A stretch of DNA of 64,000 bases from Gnetum montanum (GCA_015680685.1 MNCI01037842.1:62001-126000); one strand, 5' to 3'. Shown: positions 1 to 11,331, numbered from the stretch's first letter. Translations and numbers: made by a program. Notes: generated by a model not told the origin, from the letters alone.

Positions 1-83
1 AACTTGGCAATGGACATGAGTGGTCAGCATCTTGCCATAAGTCATAATCAAGTGAATTTTATAAAAATCATAAGAGGACTCAC

Positions 84-290
84 CCGCTAGCATAATATAC
101 TATCCCAAGTGGGTTCTGGAAAAGAGTATGTATGCATCGATCAACGAACAATGTGTTGTTCTTGTTGTAGCACTGAAATTTTAGCATCTCCCAGATCCTA
201 GACAAAGGCCTAAGATCCTTATGGCCTTGGCATGAACTCCCTGCTCCTTCATCACTAGAAAACTCATTAGAGATGAACATTAGGATGCCT
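84..290 (-). pseudogene. First exon of an antisense gene carried in element A
   Basis: This minus-strand open stretch aligns with the minus strand at about 33494-33690 in element B. Shared words include LLSRIW, KFQCYNK and VHTLFQN. It ends at a good splice donor, minus-strand GTGAG at 83-79, the same place as the donor in B. The rest of the gene would lie left of the window. The product is not recognised. The exon is open here, whereas the B copy has stops. Confidence 0.5.
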
Positions 291-729
291 CAGTTTGCCC
301 CAGGAAATAGCATTTTTGTTATGATGCCCATTGCTTATGCTGCCAAGTGTGACCATATCATCACACTAAAGTGGAAACATAAAAATTCTAGGAACTCTTA
401 TGCTCCTGACCTGAACCATATCACCTGGTGACCCACATGTGTGTCTAGTGTAGATAGTTTTGGCACAGGCTCGCTCATGCAACATAGAATACCTACCAGC
501 TCAACCATGACAAGGATGGGTTTTAATAGTACCCTGCAACCATAGTAGTGACAAGAAGAGAATGTTAACATTGGATACAAAAAATGAAAAAAAATGTATA
601 AAAAATTAGACTCAACATATTAAGCCCCACAGGAAAGGGATGTCAGCATACCCATATGACGTGCCTAGTTCCCAATGAGGCACATCACTAACATCTACAT
701 TTTTCATTTACAAGCATTATAACTTTGAA

Positions 730-1100
730 AATATCAAAAAAAAATCACTATGTATTGGTTATGCTCCCCACAGAGCATAACCTTCAAAATTACAAAATTT
801 TTCCTAACTGTTAGTTATGCTCCTTGTAGAGTGTAACCCTCAAAACTACAAAAAAAATCAAAGTTCCGCAAAGCATAATAACTACAAAAATTCTAAGTGT
901 TGGCTATGCTCCCCAACAAGCATAAAAACTACAAAAAATTCAAAGTGTTGGCTATGCTCCCTGTAGAGTGTAACAACTATAGAAATTCTCAACTACTAAA
1001 AAATTTCAAATTGTTGGTTATGCTCACTATAGAGTGTAACCTATTGATAGCATTACTTGTAGAGCATGATGCTAGAAAATCAAATTTTTTCTATCTCCTT
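730..1100. repeat. Tandem array of TATGCTC/GAGCATA hairpin units
   Basis: About six imperfect units, spaced roughly 45-60 bp, each start near GGTTATGCTCC and return as GAGCATAACC or GAGTGTAACC after a few bases. Each could therefore fold as a short hairpin. The clearest is at 758-783. The spacers are A-rich (ACTACAAAAA). Element B has the matching array near 34160-34400. No coding role is evident. Confidence 0.7.
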
Positions 1101-1234
1101 TTGTTATGCTCTTAAGAATGCACCCTGGCATGATAGCCATGACCCTCACAATCACCCTCCCTAGACTGTTAGGCTTTGTATTCACCTTCAAGCTACCTCA
1201 TCTCCTATCTTGCACCATGCACAAGATACCAAAA

Positions 1235-1395
1235 AAAAACTCTATCCTATGTCACACATGGGATGCCAAAAATCCTTGTCCTATGTCACACATGGGACAC
1301 CAAAACACCTCATCCCATGCCGTGCATGGGATGGCAAAAACCCTTGGCCTACATCATGCATTGGAGGCCAGAAAAACCCCTCAACTTCGCAACAA
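1235..1395. repeat. Short tandem repeats with ACATGGGAT core
   Basis: Three to four copies of a unit of about 45 bp contain CACACATGGGA followed by GCCAAAAA or CACCAAAA. The overlapping open frames here are products of the repeat, not a gene. Element B has a diverged counterpart at about 34560-34830, built on GCATGGGAT. Confidence 0.6.
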
Positions 1396-2321
1396 AAACC
1401 TAGAAACCCATAAAACTCAGCATGTGTAATCCTTCCCCTAGCCATGACTCATGGTAGCCATAGTAGTGGTGGTAGTCCCTACCCAAGGAAAGCTATCCTT
1501 AAAAGCCCAAAACCTTGAAGTGAATAAGAAGAAAAGAAAGAAATCACAAGGGAAGAGTGTAGCACCTGACTTCATTGATGACGTCTCCCTCTAATCCTCT
1601 ATGTACATCCTAGGAAGGTGCCTCAGTGCGCATCCTTCTTAATCCACGTTGGTGAGGTTGGGATGTTGGCATTCATTATGATATGTCATAGCAATAGGTT
1701 ATGCTCTTGTTTGCCTCTTTCCCTTCACTATGCTTTGGTTTCCTTTCTCATGTCACTGTGCTCTACTTTCCCTTGTCTTAGCTACGCTACGCTCAATGAT
1801 TGTTTGTTTCAACTTTGAAAAAGACAAGTTGAATATGGTAAAACTCATATTTATACTCTTCCTAGGTGAAGGAAATGTCATCCTCCCAAGTACTATCTAA
1901 TGTCCCATGCATAATTTGGAACTATTCCATGTCCCTTGCGTAATGCAGGATGAGTGTAGCACCTAGATTAGAAAATGTTTTCAACTTTTCCAACATCTCC
2001 ATACTTAGAATTTTTTTTGCATTTTTTCTAACTTCCTAATAAACACCTAGCCTAGTTCCACATTTGAAACCTTCCAAGATGTACCTAAATTGATGTGTCT
2101 TGCACAAACCATAGTCTACAATGACCTTAAACTAGCAATCCTAGGGCCAATTAAGACACCAAAATTAATTTATATGCTTGCTACATCAAATCCCATGACT
2201 GCATAGTTAGGAAAATTTTCATAACATTGTCTTCCTTATTTTATGGATTTTACCTTATTAAGACATGTGTTGCTTGAAATTTTTCTAGTTTTTTTATAGG
2301 ATTTTTGGTAGGATTGTAGAA
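1396..2321. other. Non-coding stretch upstream of the RT exon in element A
   Basis: No gene was found. The stretch aligns with 34830-35701 of element B. It contains one unit of the TTAAACTAG repeat at about 2122-2140. It ends with a pyrimidine-rich tract and AG at 2298-2299, just before the RT reading frame. That looks like a 3' splice site of the kind known between gag-pro and pol in Ogre/Tat elements; the splicing is inferred. Confidence 0.45.
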
Positions 2322-3440
2322 TGAATGCATACAAGCATCTTCATTCTCCCTTGGTCTTAACCAAACCTTATGGTGATTCCATGAGATGCATAAACATTGA
2401 GCTCCTAGACTTTGAGCCTATGAGTTATGACACAGATGTAGCATCCCTAGAGACATCTCTAGACTAGCTACACCATCTAGTTATAGCTCTAGACCTAGAG
2501 GTAGGTGATGTAATTGAGGATCCTCTCATAGAAGTTTCTGTAGTAACATGTAAAAGTAAGGCGAAGACATTGAAACTTAGTTCTTTGTTACAGCCTCAAA
2601 TAAAATTGAGCATCTCAAAAATTCTCAACGATAACATTAAGGCATTCACATGGTCTTACATGAACCTGCTAGGCTTGGACCCTCATATAATACAACACAA
2701 CATTATCCTTGATCCTCGCATAAAACTAGTTAAACAAAAGATTCGCAAGATCAAACCAAAGATGGCATTGGTAGTTCACGATGAAGCCACTAAGCTTTAC
2801 AAAGCTAGTTTCATCCAATCTTTTAAGCATCATATTTTTCTCTAAGAAAAATGGAATTATATGCATTTTCTAGACTTCTAAGACCTAAACAAGGTAACCA
2901 TCAAAGATGGTTTCTCATTGCCTAGTATTGAGCAACTCATCGATACTTCGGTGGGTCATGCCTTGTTGTCCTTTATGGATGGGTTCTCAAGGTATAACCA
3001 AATTTAGATCAACCTAGAACACTAGCCCAACACCACCTTCATGAACCCTTGGGGTATGTTTTTCCATACAATGATGCCCTTTGGACTAAAAAATGTAGGA
3101 GCAACCTACCAATGCGCACTGAAATATATCTTTAGTGATTATCTACTAGACTTGCTCAATGACTACATTGATAATATAGAAATTATGTCCAAGGTGGCTC
3201 ATAACCATGCAAATGACTTGGATTTCATCCTCAAATGCTGCCTTATACATGATCTTATGCTAAACCCCAAGAAGTATGTCTTTGATGTTAGGACTGATCA
3301 CATGCTAGGCTTTGTAGTATCAAAAGAAAGTATACATGTAGACCCCAATAAGGTTAAGGCTATCACCAAATTAGCGCCACTAGCAAACCTTAAGTAGTAC
3401 ATAGGTTAAAATGTAGATTACAATTCATATGTAGGTTTAT
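2322..3440 (+). pseudogene. Element A reverse transcriptase (Tat-like), inactivated
   Basis: The translation begins MNAYKHLHSP and runs through FTWSYMNLLGLDP, LNKVTIKDGFSLPSIEQLI, MDGFSRYNQI, MPFGLKNVGATYQ, LNPKKYVF and VDPNKVKAITKLAP. These are the ordered RT blocks of Ty3/gypsy pol. The catalytic YxDD box reads YIDN, so one metal-binding aspartate is lost. In-frame stops occur near 2468, 2845, 3006 and 3395, and some sequence is missing around 2825-2870 compared with B. Expressed alone it could not polymerise. Confidence 0.85.
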
Positions 3441-4020
3441 TACAAGGTTGGATAATAAGTTGCATCCAATGCAACATTGGCCCCGAAAGGAAATCTACTT
3501 TGAGTGGACATCTCAATGCCAAGGAGCTCAACTTCCAATAGTCTACCCTCTGCAAGGAGATATGCCATTTTACATTTACCATGCAACCATAGACATGTCA
3601 ATTGCTTATCTACTTTTCCAAAAGCAAGACAATGGCTGGGAGGTTTCTATTTACTACTTAATCCATGCGGTAGTGGCCCATGAGGTGAAATACAACAATT
3701 TAGAGAAGAACTATCTCACCTTAGTCTTTGCACTAAAAAAATGAAGACACTATCTCTTCCATTGTCAAGTTAACATTATTTGCAAAAGAAACATAATCCA
3801 AGTGATTAGTATAAACATATATGAAAGTAGCCAAATTGCACAGTGGAAGGTAATAACCATAGAGTTTGACCTGCACTACATAGCACAAACATCCACAAAG
3901 GGTCAAGCAATAGTTGCACAACTCATGTTTTCACCCTTAGATGATCAAGAAACAATAGATCTAGAATTTTTGAATGAGCATGCCAATAGCATAAGCCAAG
4001 TGCCTACAAAATTTGAGTAA
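3441..4020 (+). pseudogene. Element A RT connection and RNase H domain, degraded
   Basis: After the RT come FEWTSQCQ, FYIYHATIDMSIAYLLFQK and EKNYLTLVFALKK, then a stop and RHYLFHCQVN. This is the usual gypsy order: palm-proximal connection, then RNase H with an EKNYLALVFA-like strand. Next are IEFDLHYIAQ and STKGQAIVAQLM, the linker to the second RNase H. It matches element B at 36845-37440 almost throughout. Stops and a loss around 3510-3540 interrupt it. Confidence 0.75.
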
Positions 4021-4560
4021 ATTTTACACTTTGATGGTGCTTCAACCATACAAAGTGATAGTGCCATTGTCGTTATAACATTTCCTTCTATGGAGATCTG
4101 ACCCTTCACATTTCATTTTTCATTTTCTTCCACAAAAAATGTGGTCAAGTATGAAGATATCCTTAGAGATGTCTTAATAGCTCATGATATAGCAATCTAA
4201 AACATAGCAATCTGAGGTGATTCATAGCTTATTGTCAACCAATTCACAAAGGTTTATGCTTTCGAGCCACAACATCTACAACCTTACTATGATTTTGCAA
4301 AACACTTACTCAAACAATTTGCAATAGTAGATTTCTAACACATTTCTCATAATGAAAATTCCATTGCTAATGCATTGGCCAATTTAGCCTTAAGCATAGC
4401 ACCCAACATGTTTTCTACCTTTCCCACTTTGATAATGGATTACACCAAACCTATCACTCAAACAACAGGCATTGCATCCATAGCCATGACAAGCACAACT
4501 CATACCTAGGAGTAGTACAATGACATTAAGATGTACCTCCAATAGAATGAGCCTCCACAA
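4021..4560 (+). pseudogene. Element A second (archaeal-type) RNase H, degraded
   Basis: A second RNase H-like domain begins LHFDGAST, continues with FPSMEI, NVVKYEDILRDVL and GDS-LIVNQF (a stop inside), and ends near IVDF-HISHNENSIANALANLAL. An added RNase H after the first is diagnostic of the Tat lineage (established knowledge). The first DG pair and the GDS motif are visible. Stops occur at ancestral Trp, Gln and Arg codons. Confidence 0.7.
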
Positions 4561-5760
4561 AATCTAACTTTCACCCAAAAATATGCTATGCAAAAATGAA
4601 CATGATAGTATGTCCTTGTCGATGATAAAACCTTTTTTCATATATCCTATGATGGAATACTATTGACCTATGTTAGTGCTAGTGAAGTGCAAATGATTGT
4701 TGATCAAGTCTATGAGTGACTATGCAAAGACCACATAGCACCTAGGGCAATGGTAGCAAAAATCAAACACCTAGGCTACTATTGGCCTTACATGGAGTAT
4801 GATTGCATTTCCAAAGTTAGAACATGTGATGTGTCAGCAACATGGTAACCTAATGCACATGCCACCCACTGAACAACATACTATGCAAATCACGTGGTCA
4901 TTCCAACATTGGGGGTTGGATATCATAGGACCCATAATGCCTAAGTATTCTGTAAAACATAGTTTCATAATAACCACAACTAAATACATTTCCAAGTGGG
5001 TTGAAGCCATTTCCCTTAGGAAGAGAACATAAAAATAGGTTTGCAAATTTATTCTAGACAACATAATGACCCAATTTGGTCTACCCATGACTATAGTCAC
5101 AAGCAATGGATCACAATTTAGCAATGTAGAAACTAAAGCCTTCTGTGAACACCTTAACATTAAGCATACTTTTTCATCACTGTAGTACCCACAGGTGAAT
5201 GGCCAAGTGAAGGCTATGAACAAAGTCATCATCAATCTTCTGAACAGGATACTTAGCAATAGCAAGCAATGATGGCATGAATAGCTAGTCTACACACTAT
5301 GGACCTACCATAACACATGTAGAACAACAATAGGTAAGATGCCATATAGTCTTGTGTATGGATCTAAAGTAATTTTGCCTCTTAAATTGCAAATCTCATC
5401 ACTCTGTATGACCCTCTCAAGCCTCATTGATGAGGTTCAAAATAATGATTTGAAAACCATTGACCTCAACTCTATAGAGGAGGAGTGCATGAAAACACTT
5501 TCACATCAAGTTGTACTAAGAAAAGCAAAGGAAAAAGCACCATCATAATCAACATTAATGCCTGATCAAGAAGGGGGACTTGGTCCTCAAGGTCATTTGC
5601 AAGCCTATGAAAAAATTCTCAGCTAAGTGGGAAGGGTCCTTCTTGGTAATAAAGGCCTATGAAAATGGAGCATTTAAGCTTGTTGATCTAGATGGCAATA
5701 AGTTTTCCAATCCAATTAACCACTCATACCAAAAGCCATACTACACCTAGTACATAGTGC
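4561..5760 (+). pseudogene. Element A integrase, degraded
   Basis: An N-terminal zinc-binding region is seen as HIAPRAMVAKIKHLGYYWP and then CDVCQ. The core follows with WGLDIIGPI (first Asp kept), VTSNGSQF (canonical Asp now Asn) and PQVNGQVKAMNK (canonical Glu now Lys). The C-terminal GPY-like module reads KKGDLVLKVI, AKWEGSFLVIK and FKLVDLDGNKF. At least one frameshift (near 4797) and several stops break it. Two of three catalytic acids are lost, both by G-to-A type changes, so it is dead. Confidence 0.8.
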
Positions 5761-5774
5761 CATGACAATGAAAA

Positions 5775-6085
5775 AGCAAGGTAAGTGAACATCCACTATG
5801 ATGTTAAACTGGCATAGAACATCTACTATGACATTCAACTAGCACAAAATGTCCTTGAGTTATGATGTTAAACTAGCACCCACAACATGATCTGCTATGA
5901 CCTTAAACTAGCCATCCAATGTCTGCTATGATGTTAAACTAGAAAAATGGTCTACTAGGACCTTAAACTAGCACATCATGGTCTATTTAGACCTTAAACT
6001 GGGTTCACAGTCTGTTAGGACCTTAAACTAATATAGCATGTAGTCTACCAAGACCTAAAACTAGGTTTGCAGTTCAGTATTCATA
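5775..6085. repeat. Degenerate TTAAACTAG tandem array downstream of integrase (element A)
   Basis: About eight units of 24-40 bp are built on CTATGAYGTTAAACTAGCAC or GGACCTTAAACTAGCA. It immediately follows pol. Equivalent arrays follow pol in B (39185-39490) and lie in the 3' region of C (26395-26790). Tandem repeats in the 3' UTR are a known trait of Tat/Ogre elements and can seed satellites. Confidence 0.75.
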
Positions 6086-7140
6086 ATTCAACACACATAG
6101 TTCTATGGATAGAAGAGCGTAAATACTTCCAAACATCTATTGCCTTCTCACACCTCTTGGTAGGGTGGGGTGGGATGTTGCAGTTCTAAAATGAAGTTCA
6201 CATCATCAAGGAAAAACCTTCTAAAACAATTGCAACATCACTATCCTCACCATCTTGCCAATATTCTAGAGATGCCTTCAAGAATCTTGCTAACCTTTGG
6301 GAGTTGCCACCACCATCATCAGTCATCTTGGTTAGAGCTCTCACTATCAGCATTGCTTGCTAGAGAACCAAAGGTACTGTGGCCCAGCCACAACACTACC
6401 ATCCTCTAACCCTCACCATTTCCTAGGCTAGGAAGAGCATCTAATAAGTTAGCCCTCTGCCAATATATTGGGTTTCCTAGCTCCTATCCTTTGAGAGGAC
6501 TCCCAAGCACTTGCAATGCAAACACCTTTAGCCACTTGGCTGCTCACTTTTGGTGTGGTTGCTAGATTTTTTAAAGCTTGCCACTATTGGCACCTACCCT
6601 AGCCTTCCTGCTTTGGACATTTCATGCACCTGCAACTAACACAACACTCACAACCCTTGCAATGTGATTGCAAATAGGACTTCACCTTCATCTCACATAG
6701 TGTGGTTATTTTTCTTGTTTTTTTTTTTGTGTTGCATTTGTAGGATGAAGCCTCAATGACCTCACTCAAGGAAGCATTTCATCATGGTGGCAAGTCACTG
6801 TAGTGCTCCAATGTGTCCAATTTGACTAGCCAAGCTACTCAAGAGTGCACATCCCTATTATCCCATTATATCCTATTTACTTTTACCCCTTCACCTTACG
6901 TTTTCCCACATTCCATACAAGCTTCTCTGATGCACATAGCACCCTTCTTTAAGTCAACTATAGAACCCATGATAGACATAACACAACTCATCTCATGACA
7001 AGCTTTTGTGGGCTAGTCAAACCCCCAAGTGGATGTAACACAACTCATCTTGGGGAGGAAACAATTGTTCTACAAATGTGACATGGTTGCCTCTAAGAAA
7101 ATTTTGTTAAGTAACACATAGTCCTCCTGGTAACAAGACA
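6086..7140. other. Element A 3' untranslated region
   Basis: No reading frame here is conserved with the B counterpart (39490-40556), although the DNA aligns. A conserved pyrimidine tract ends in AG at 6742-6743, followed by GATGAAGCC. B (40171-40172) and C (26999-27000) have the same site, so it may be a used 3' splice site. Confidence 0.5.
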
Positions 7141-7270
7141 TCTTCAAGAAAAAGAAAAAAAAGAAGAGAGTAAATGAAAAATAAATAAGAAAGAAAAAAT
7201 AAAAAATAAAATAGAGAGACAAGAAGAAACAAAACCAAGAGCAAAATAAAAATGGCATAAAATAAGTGCC
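7141..7270. repeat. Purine-rich tract upstream of the 3' LTR (element A)
   Basis: The plus strand is almost entirely A and G over about 130 bp. Its complement gives spurious Phe-rich frames. Similar tracts lie at the same relative place in B (40557-40655) and C (27289-27450). The role is unknown; it is separate from the polypurine tract next to the LTR. Confidence 0.65.
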
Positions 7271-7660
7271 CAAAAAAAGCAAACAAAGTTGCTATTTTGC
7301 AACTAGTATAACCCCTAAATGACCATCTCGCAGGCACTCCAACAAGAGGTCAAAATTCTAAGGGTAGACCATCTCCACATGTTGACTCCCTCATAAGTAC
7401 TACAGTGAGGGATCATGCTTTGCCAATAAGCCATCATAATGCTGCATCCTATAGCCACATGCACAATGAATAACCTTACCACTTGTTATCCATTAACCTA
7501 TCTCCCTAACCTATTCCTTGACATACTTTATTTCCTTAGCACTCTCAAGCACAGTGAAGTGTTGTCTAATCAAGTACTGAAAAGCAGTGTTAGTGTCATG
7601 TTTGCTATGGTGTTTCATATTTTTTGTCAATGTCTCTTAGGCCACTCCTCTAAATGTCAT

Positions 7661-7674
7661 CAAAGAGAGTCCAA
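7661..7674 (+). promoter_or_regulatory. Polypurine tract, plus-strand primer site (element A)
   Basis: CAAAGAGAGTCCAA directly abuts the TG of the 3' LTR. B (AAAGAAGGGCCAA) and C (AAAGAGGGGCCAA) have the same short purine run at the same junction. That position defines it as the plus-strand priming site. Confidence 0.7.
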
Positions 7675-9581
7675 TGAAACACAATCAATTTTAGGCTTCT
7701 ATAGTACAATAGCAAATTTTTCCAAGTGTTGGTGCTACACTCCCTAGTGTAGCCAACATAGCATGCATCAAGGCCTATTTTGCAAAAATTTCTCTAAGTG
7801 TCAATAGTAGTTGCATGAAAATTTTTCTAAGTGTCCTACTATGCTCTCAATTTACCTGCTATGTATCCTAGCATAGCTAGCATAGCACACACTTCCATGT
7901 CTAGTTTGCCCAAGTGCTAGGCTAGAGGTCATCAAGGTTTCTTGGGATGGATGAAATAGTTTGGCAAATTTTCTATCTCCTGGGTTGTCACACTTGCTAT
8001 GCTCCCTAGCATATCTAGTGTGGCACATGTCCCAATGTCCAATTCACCCAAAGTACTAGGCTAGAGGTTGTTAGAATTTCTTAGGATGACAAATACAGTT
8101 CAACATATTTTCTATCTCTTAAGTTTGTCAAGCTTGCTATGCTCCCCAACATAGCCAATGTAGCACAAGTTCCAATGCCTGGTTTTGCCTAAGTGTTGGA
8201 TAAGAATCTATCAAGCTAGCTCAAAATGGAAGACACATTTGGCATATTTTCTAATTTTTAAGGCTACCTCTCCTACTATGCCCTAGAGCGTAGCTAGCAT
8301 ACCATGAAGGAAGACTACAGATTTTGTCAAAATTTGGCAAAGCCCCCCTGCTACACTCTCCTACACTTCCCAATGTAGCCAATGTAACCAATGTGAAACA
8401 TCAAAATTTTGCAAATTTCCACTAACTGTTGTATTACACTCTAGAGTGGAACCAGCTTAACACTAGAGAAAAGCCTCTAACAAACTCCAAAAGCCTCCAG
8501 AACTTGTCATTGATCTTTGTCTCAACCCCAATGTTCCTCTAGTAATTAAGATCAACAGTTTTCATTTCTTTTTCATCCCCATTGATCCCCAAAATTGTCC
8601 CTATGCTTGATCCTACTCAAAAGGGAAAATGATGTAGTCCCAGAGCATAGCCTCCAAGGTGTACTATTTTGCACTATTTCTAGGTATATTGTGATCTCTA
8701 AAACTCTGGCACATGAAATCCAAACAATGTAGTCATAGTTTAGCAATCTCTGGGAATCCGTTACTATTCTTTAAAGCATAACACTTTGCTACTCTCATGA
8801 GAGTGTAACATGTCAATGTAACCCTAGCTATGCTCATGCCACATGGCATGCATGCCATGTTGTGCTTAATCCACATTTCACACTAAACCTAGCCCTATAA
8901 ATAATCTGATGTTTAGCATCCTAGGGGTTGGCAAATCAAAAGAGCATTGGGCATTTTAACATTTTGAGCACCCCTAGCATTCTCACACCTAAGCACCTAA
9001 GCATCACATCTTGGCACCACCCAAAACATAGTCCATCATTGCACCTATAGAACACAATAATAACTGACCCAATAGGTTTAGTTCTCATGGTAGCCATTAG
9101 CTCCACATCCTAAATGTCCTAGAGACTATAACTACACTGCTATGCTACGACTATGCCTACCTATACACTGTGTACCTTTCTCACATCTTTTTCTACAATA
9201 GATATTCTCTTCCTTTTGGGATGGTGCATTCTTCGTTCTCAAGTTCTATCGCATTATTTTAATCATTTTCATTTGATATTAAGCATAACTCTTACATTTT
9301 TTCTACTATTTGATACATATTTACACACTCATATCACTGTTCTTAGGCTGGGACACATCATTATGCTTTGGCTTGGCTTGTCCCAATGTCTACGCGTAAT
9401 GTAGTATAAGCCCTTCTTGGACATGGTCATTTTAACATGATGTAAGTCCCTGTCTAATAAACTAGACCATTTAGGATACCTTATTTCTATTTCCCAGCAT
9501 GACCCTCACATGGATTTGGAGTTAGGCTGTGTGCCTACCAACCTCTCGGTGTTCTAGCCACCAACATTTTTGGACATCACA
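7675..9581 (+). repeat. 3' LTR of element A
   Basis: This 1907-bp repeat begins TGAAACAC and ends GGACATCACA. It aligns along its length with the 5' LTR (13210-15087) and 3' LTR (41068-42942) of element B. The left part is rich in CTATGCTCCCTAGCATAGC-like inverted motifs. A TATA box lies about 680 bp before the end. The partner LTR is outside the window, so no target duplication can be tested. Confidence 0.88.
8895..8903 (+). promoter_or_regulatory. LTR TATA box (element A)
   Basis: CTATAAATA sits in the 3' LTR at the same place as CTATAAATA in the 5' LTR of B (14405-14413). The B 3' LTR has a diverged form, CTGATAAATA (42259-42268). Position and conservation suggest the element's transcription start lies just downstream. 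Confidence 0.55.
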
Positions 9582-9599
9582 CCAACTCCTCTAGTGAGA

Positions 9600-10340
9600 G
9601 TGATTTCCACATATAGAACCTTGCAAACCCCATTTTTTCCAAGAAACCTATGGCATGATCAAAGGATATGAAATCCCCAAAGAAACTTAGCAAGGGTTCA
9701 TAGGAACTACTTCATTCAAGGCTTCCATGGAATACTAGATACCTAGATTCAAACAAGAGCCCACAAAACAAATTTAGGCCCTGATGGATCCCTAGTCGCC
9801 TATGGATCAGGGCCAAATCCCACACCCCAAAAAATCATGGCTTGCCCATCAAAACCCTCTTGCGATATTTCATCGATTCAAAATAAAGAAAATGAGATCC
9901 TATAAGATGTAATGAACCTCCACAAGGTAGAATCCCTAATGCACAACTACCTGTTTCTTAGCTAGCTCAAATGGAGGTGGTGCACCTACTAAAATGAACT
10001 TACCAATGAGACTCAACTCCACTATTTTTAGCCCCAGTGGTGGGATGCCAAGTAATTCCTTTTCCCCAAATTTTCCCTCTAACATCCTCACTTGTAAAAC
10101 CCCTTGACCTGCCAACCACTCCAAACTACACCACACTTACCCCATCCTCTTCGTGATTGCCCTCTATGCCAGGATCATGCCCCATGCCCATCAAACTCCC
10201 TACCATTGTTACATTCCCTACATTTGTTACTTTCCCCACACTTTCTTCGTTCATGCTCATCAATTTCAAAAATTTCATCTATCTGTTGAGGTCACTCTTC
10301 CATTGTAAAAAACAAAAACTACTTTTTAATCTAAATTGAA
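9600..10340 (-). pseudogene. DUF4283/LINE ORF1-like remnant
   Basis: On the minus strand an open part reads WLAGQGVLQVRMLEGKFGEK, then LGLKIVELSLIGKF and PPFELAKKQVV. After stops come FFILN, ARGFDGQAMIF and FGPDP. The SLIGKF-to-ELAKKW layout, then a hydrophobic strand and GPWFF-like words, resembles DUF4283, common in plant LINE and retro-gag proteins. The match is by eye. The stretch lies outside all the LTR units described here. Confidence 0.35.
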
Positions 10341-11075
10341 TATGGAACTAATGCAAACATAATAAAATTTTTACAAAATTATGTATTAACACTATATATC
10401 TTCAATTACATATATTATACTCCATTTTTGGTATTAGGGGAATATTTTGGTTCTAACATTTGTTCGAACAAAACTTTGATTGTATGTACTTAATACCATA
10501 TAAAGGTACTTCAAAGCATAAAAAATAGATATGACAAATAACTAGAAGTAATTGCTTACATATGATTAAGCCATAATTATATTTTGTTTTCCACAAATCT
10601 TGACTATGTAAGGTATTGCAATGTGTAATAAACAACTATGACAAATGATTTGTGTTAAATATTATAAAGTGTAACTAATGCATAGCACAAATGATTGAAG
10701 GTGATTGCTTATCTTTAATCTAGAAATAGTACAATTTTAGTTCCAATAATACTACAATGTACTTAAAAGAGTAATAGATAAATACGAGGTGTTAGATCCT
10801 GAAATAATTGTAATAGGTAACCTAAGATATGTGGTCCAATTAAAAATTTATAACACTAATACATATGATTAAATTAAAAAATTTTACTCTTTAACTTTGA
10901 CTTACCCATAAAAATTGAACCAATGACTTAAAGCTTTCAAATCAAGAGTCTTACCAATAGTCTAACGCCTCATTGTTAGTAATAAAAAAATAATACAAAT
11001 GAATTTCCCATACTTCAAAACTTAATAAATAAATATAGAAAATGATTAAAGTGTGGTATTTTAAATCCTAATAAA
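10341..11075. other. AT-rich flank without recognisable genes
   Basis: The stretch is strongly AT-rich, with no frame of interest and no repeat matching the neighbouring elements. It is probably the sequence that received the outer insertion. The last five bases before 11081, TAAAT, recur at 52261-52265. Confidence 0.4.
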
Positions 11076-11331
11076 TAAATTGTAACACCTTGCCTTACCG
11101 CATCTAGCTAGGGTAGGGTCATGCCTAGGATCACTAGTAATACCACAACAAAAGTAGGGTAAACTAAAAATTAATGAGATGTAGTACTATGCTATATTAA
11201 AGAAGGTCAAACTACATAAAAATCCATGCCAAACCAAAACTAAACATACATTTCGATTTATAAAACTACATGTCTCTACATAAATAAAAAATTTACATTG
11301 CTTTTCTAAGATACAAAAACACATAAATATC

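Larger units (their letters stand above)
1..9581 (+). mobile_element. Element A: Tat-like Ty3/gypsy LTR retrotransposon, 3' part only
   Basis: Element A is collinear with element B from about 33.44 kb to 42.94 kb. Both have an antisense exon, hairpin repeats, RT, RNase H, a second RNase H, integrase, 3' arrays, a purine tract and a 3' LTR. The 5' LTR, gag and protease lie left of the window. Seen directly: RT and integrase motifs broken by stops, and a 1.9-kb LTR beginning TGAAACAC and ending ATCACA. The second, archaeal-type RNase H after the first places it in the Tat lineage (family knowledge). Stops and frameshifts make it non-autonomous now. Confidence 0.85.

Noticed and set aside
1106-1429. 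Three overlapping plus-strand open frames
   Set aside because: All three frames are open because of short tandem repeats; the peptide is not kept in element B.
6170-6409. Plus-strand open frame beginning MGCCSSKMKF
   Set aside because: The aligned DNA in element B does not keep the frame; it is 3' UTR.
7675-9581. Element A 3' LTR as a solo LTR
   Set aside because: It is preceded by the full 3' UTR, polypurine tract and pol of the same family, so it is a 3' LTR.
10104-10339. Plus-strand Pro/Leu/His-rich frames
   Set aside because: Biased composition from a pyrimidine-rich stretch; the opposite strand has the more convincing protein similarity.
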